Shown here: positions 5,651-5,709 of the stretch, piece after piece
How positions within the stretch are numbered: position 1 is the stretch's first letter
How the letters are laid out: every line of letters begins with the position of its first letter
Source: RPQJ01 sp036277615
Lineage (GTDB): Bacteria; Pseudomonadota; Gammaproteobacteria; Steroidobacterales; Steroidobacteraceae
Direction of reading: 5' to 3'
DNA: 5,709 bases
Assembly: GCA_036277615.1 (NCBI GenBank)
Contig: DASUMQ010000151.1
Span: 1 to 5,709, forward strand
Made by a program: the position numbers and the translations under genes
Notes under the pieces: model-generated
Told to the model about the DNA's origin: nothing
The model's database searches: none
What the model saw: only the letters and a program-made list of their open reading frames with translations

Positions 5651-5709
5651 GTGACCGCCCGGTCTCGGGCGTCGCACCCCTCGCAGCAGGACGATCGAGA
5701 CGACCGAGC
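5651..5709 (+). CDS. Possible start of a gene running off the right edge (unidentified)
   Basis: A GTG at 5651 opens a frame that continues without a stop to the window end, encoding about 19 residues (VTARSRASHPSQQDDRDDRA). The peptide is polar and probably disordered, as in the N-terminal tail of many DNA-binding regulators such as TetR-type proteins, but no domain is visible and this is only a guess. No Shine-Dalgarno sequence precedes the GTG. If the TATGAT just upstream is a -10 box, the mRNA would be nearly leaderless. Nineteen open codons at this GC content can easily occur by chance. Confidence 0.25.
   Translation, partial: MTARSRASHPSQQDDRDDR

Overview
The window is GC-rich throughout and tightly packed with codons ending in G or C. 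It contains no tRNA, rRNA, insertion sequence, integrase, phage gene or CRISPR array. The protein families and compact layout suggest a chromosomal catabolic locus of a high-GC bacterium. A Pseudomonadota host seems most likely, but an actinobacterium cannot be excluded from sequence alone, because the family of the first gene is common there.

Layout: (a) 1-576, plus strand, is the 3' part of a TIGR03084-family putative metal-binding protein, cut by the left edge. (b) 573-4147, minus strand, is a compact three-gene operon transcribed leftward: a CaiB/BaiF (class III) CoA-transferase, an acyl-CoA dehydrogenase of 398 aa, and a second, divergent acyl-CoA dehydrogenase of 380 aa. The first two genes overlap by ATGA and the last two are 12 nt apart. 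(c) 4148-4289 is a divergent intergenic region with a good sigma70-like promoter for the rightward gene and two GC-rich imperfect inverted repeats. (d) 4290-5429, plus strand, is an alpha-methylacyl-CoA racemase with its catalytic residues in place. (e) 5430-5709 is about 280 nt without a secure gene. It holds a 30-bp tandem duplication, a short minus-strand frame encoding a hydrophobic repeat, a -10-like box, and possibly the GTG start of a gene running off the right edge.

The genes read as an acyl-CoA activation and first beta-oxidation module for a 2-methyl-branched carboxylic acid, such as a sterol or isoprenoid side chain or a similar branched acid. The CoA-transferase would attach CoA, the racemase would interconvert the 2R and 2S epimers, and the two dehydrogenase subunits would together introduce the alpha,beta double bond. 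The small dehydrogenase lacks a glutamate at both known catalytic-base positions, while the large one carries a glutamate at the helix-G position. This fits a heteromeric (alpha2beta2-like) enzyme with one catalytic subunit. The substrate itself cannot be read from the sequence.

No clearly new biological system is visible. The points most worth following up are the apparently non-catalytic dehydrogenase subunit, the divergent regulatory region, the convergent stop codons sharing one CTAG, and the repeat-encoding hydrophobic frame near the right edge.
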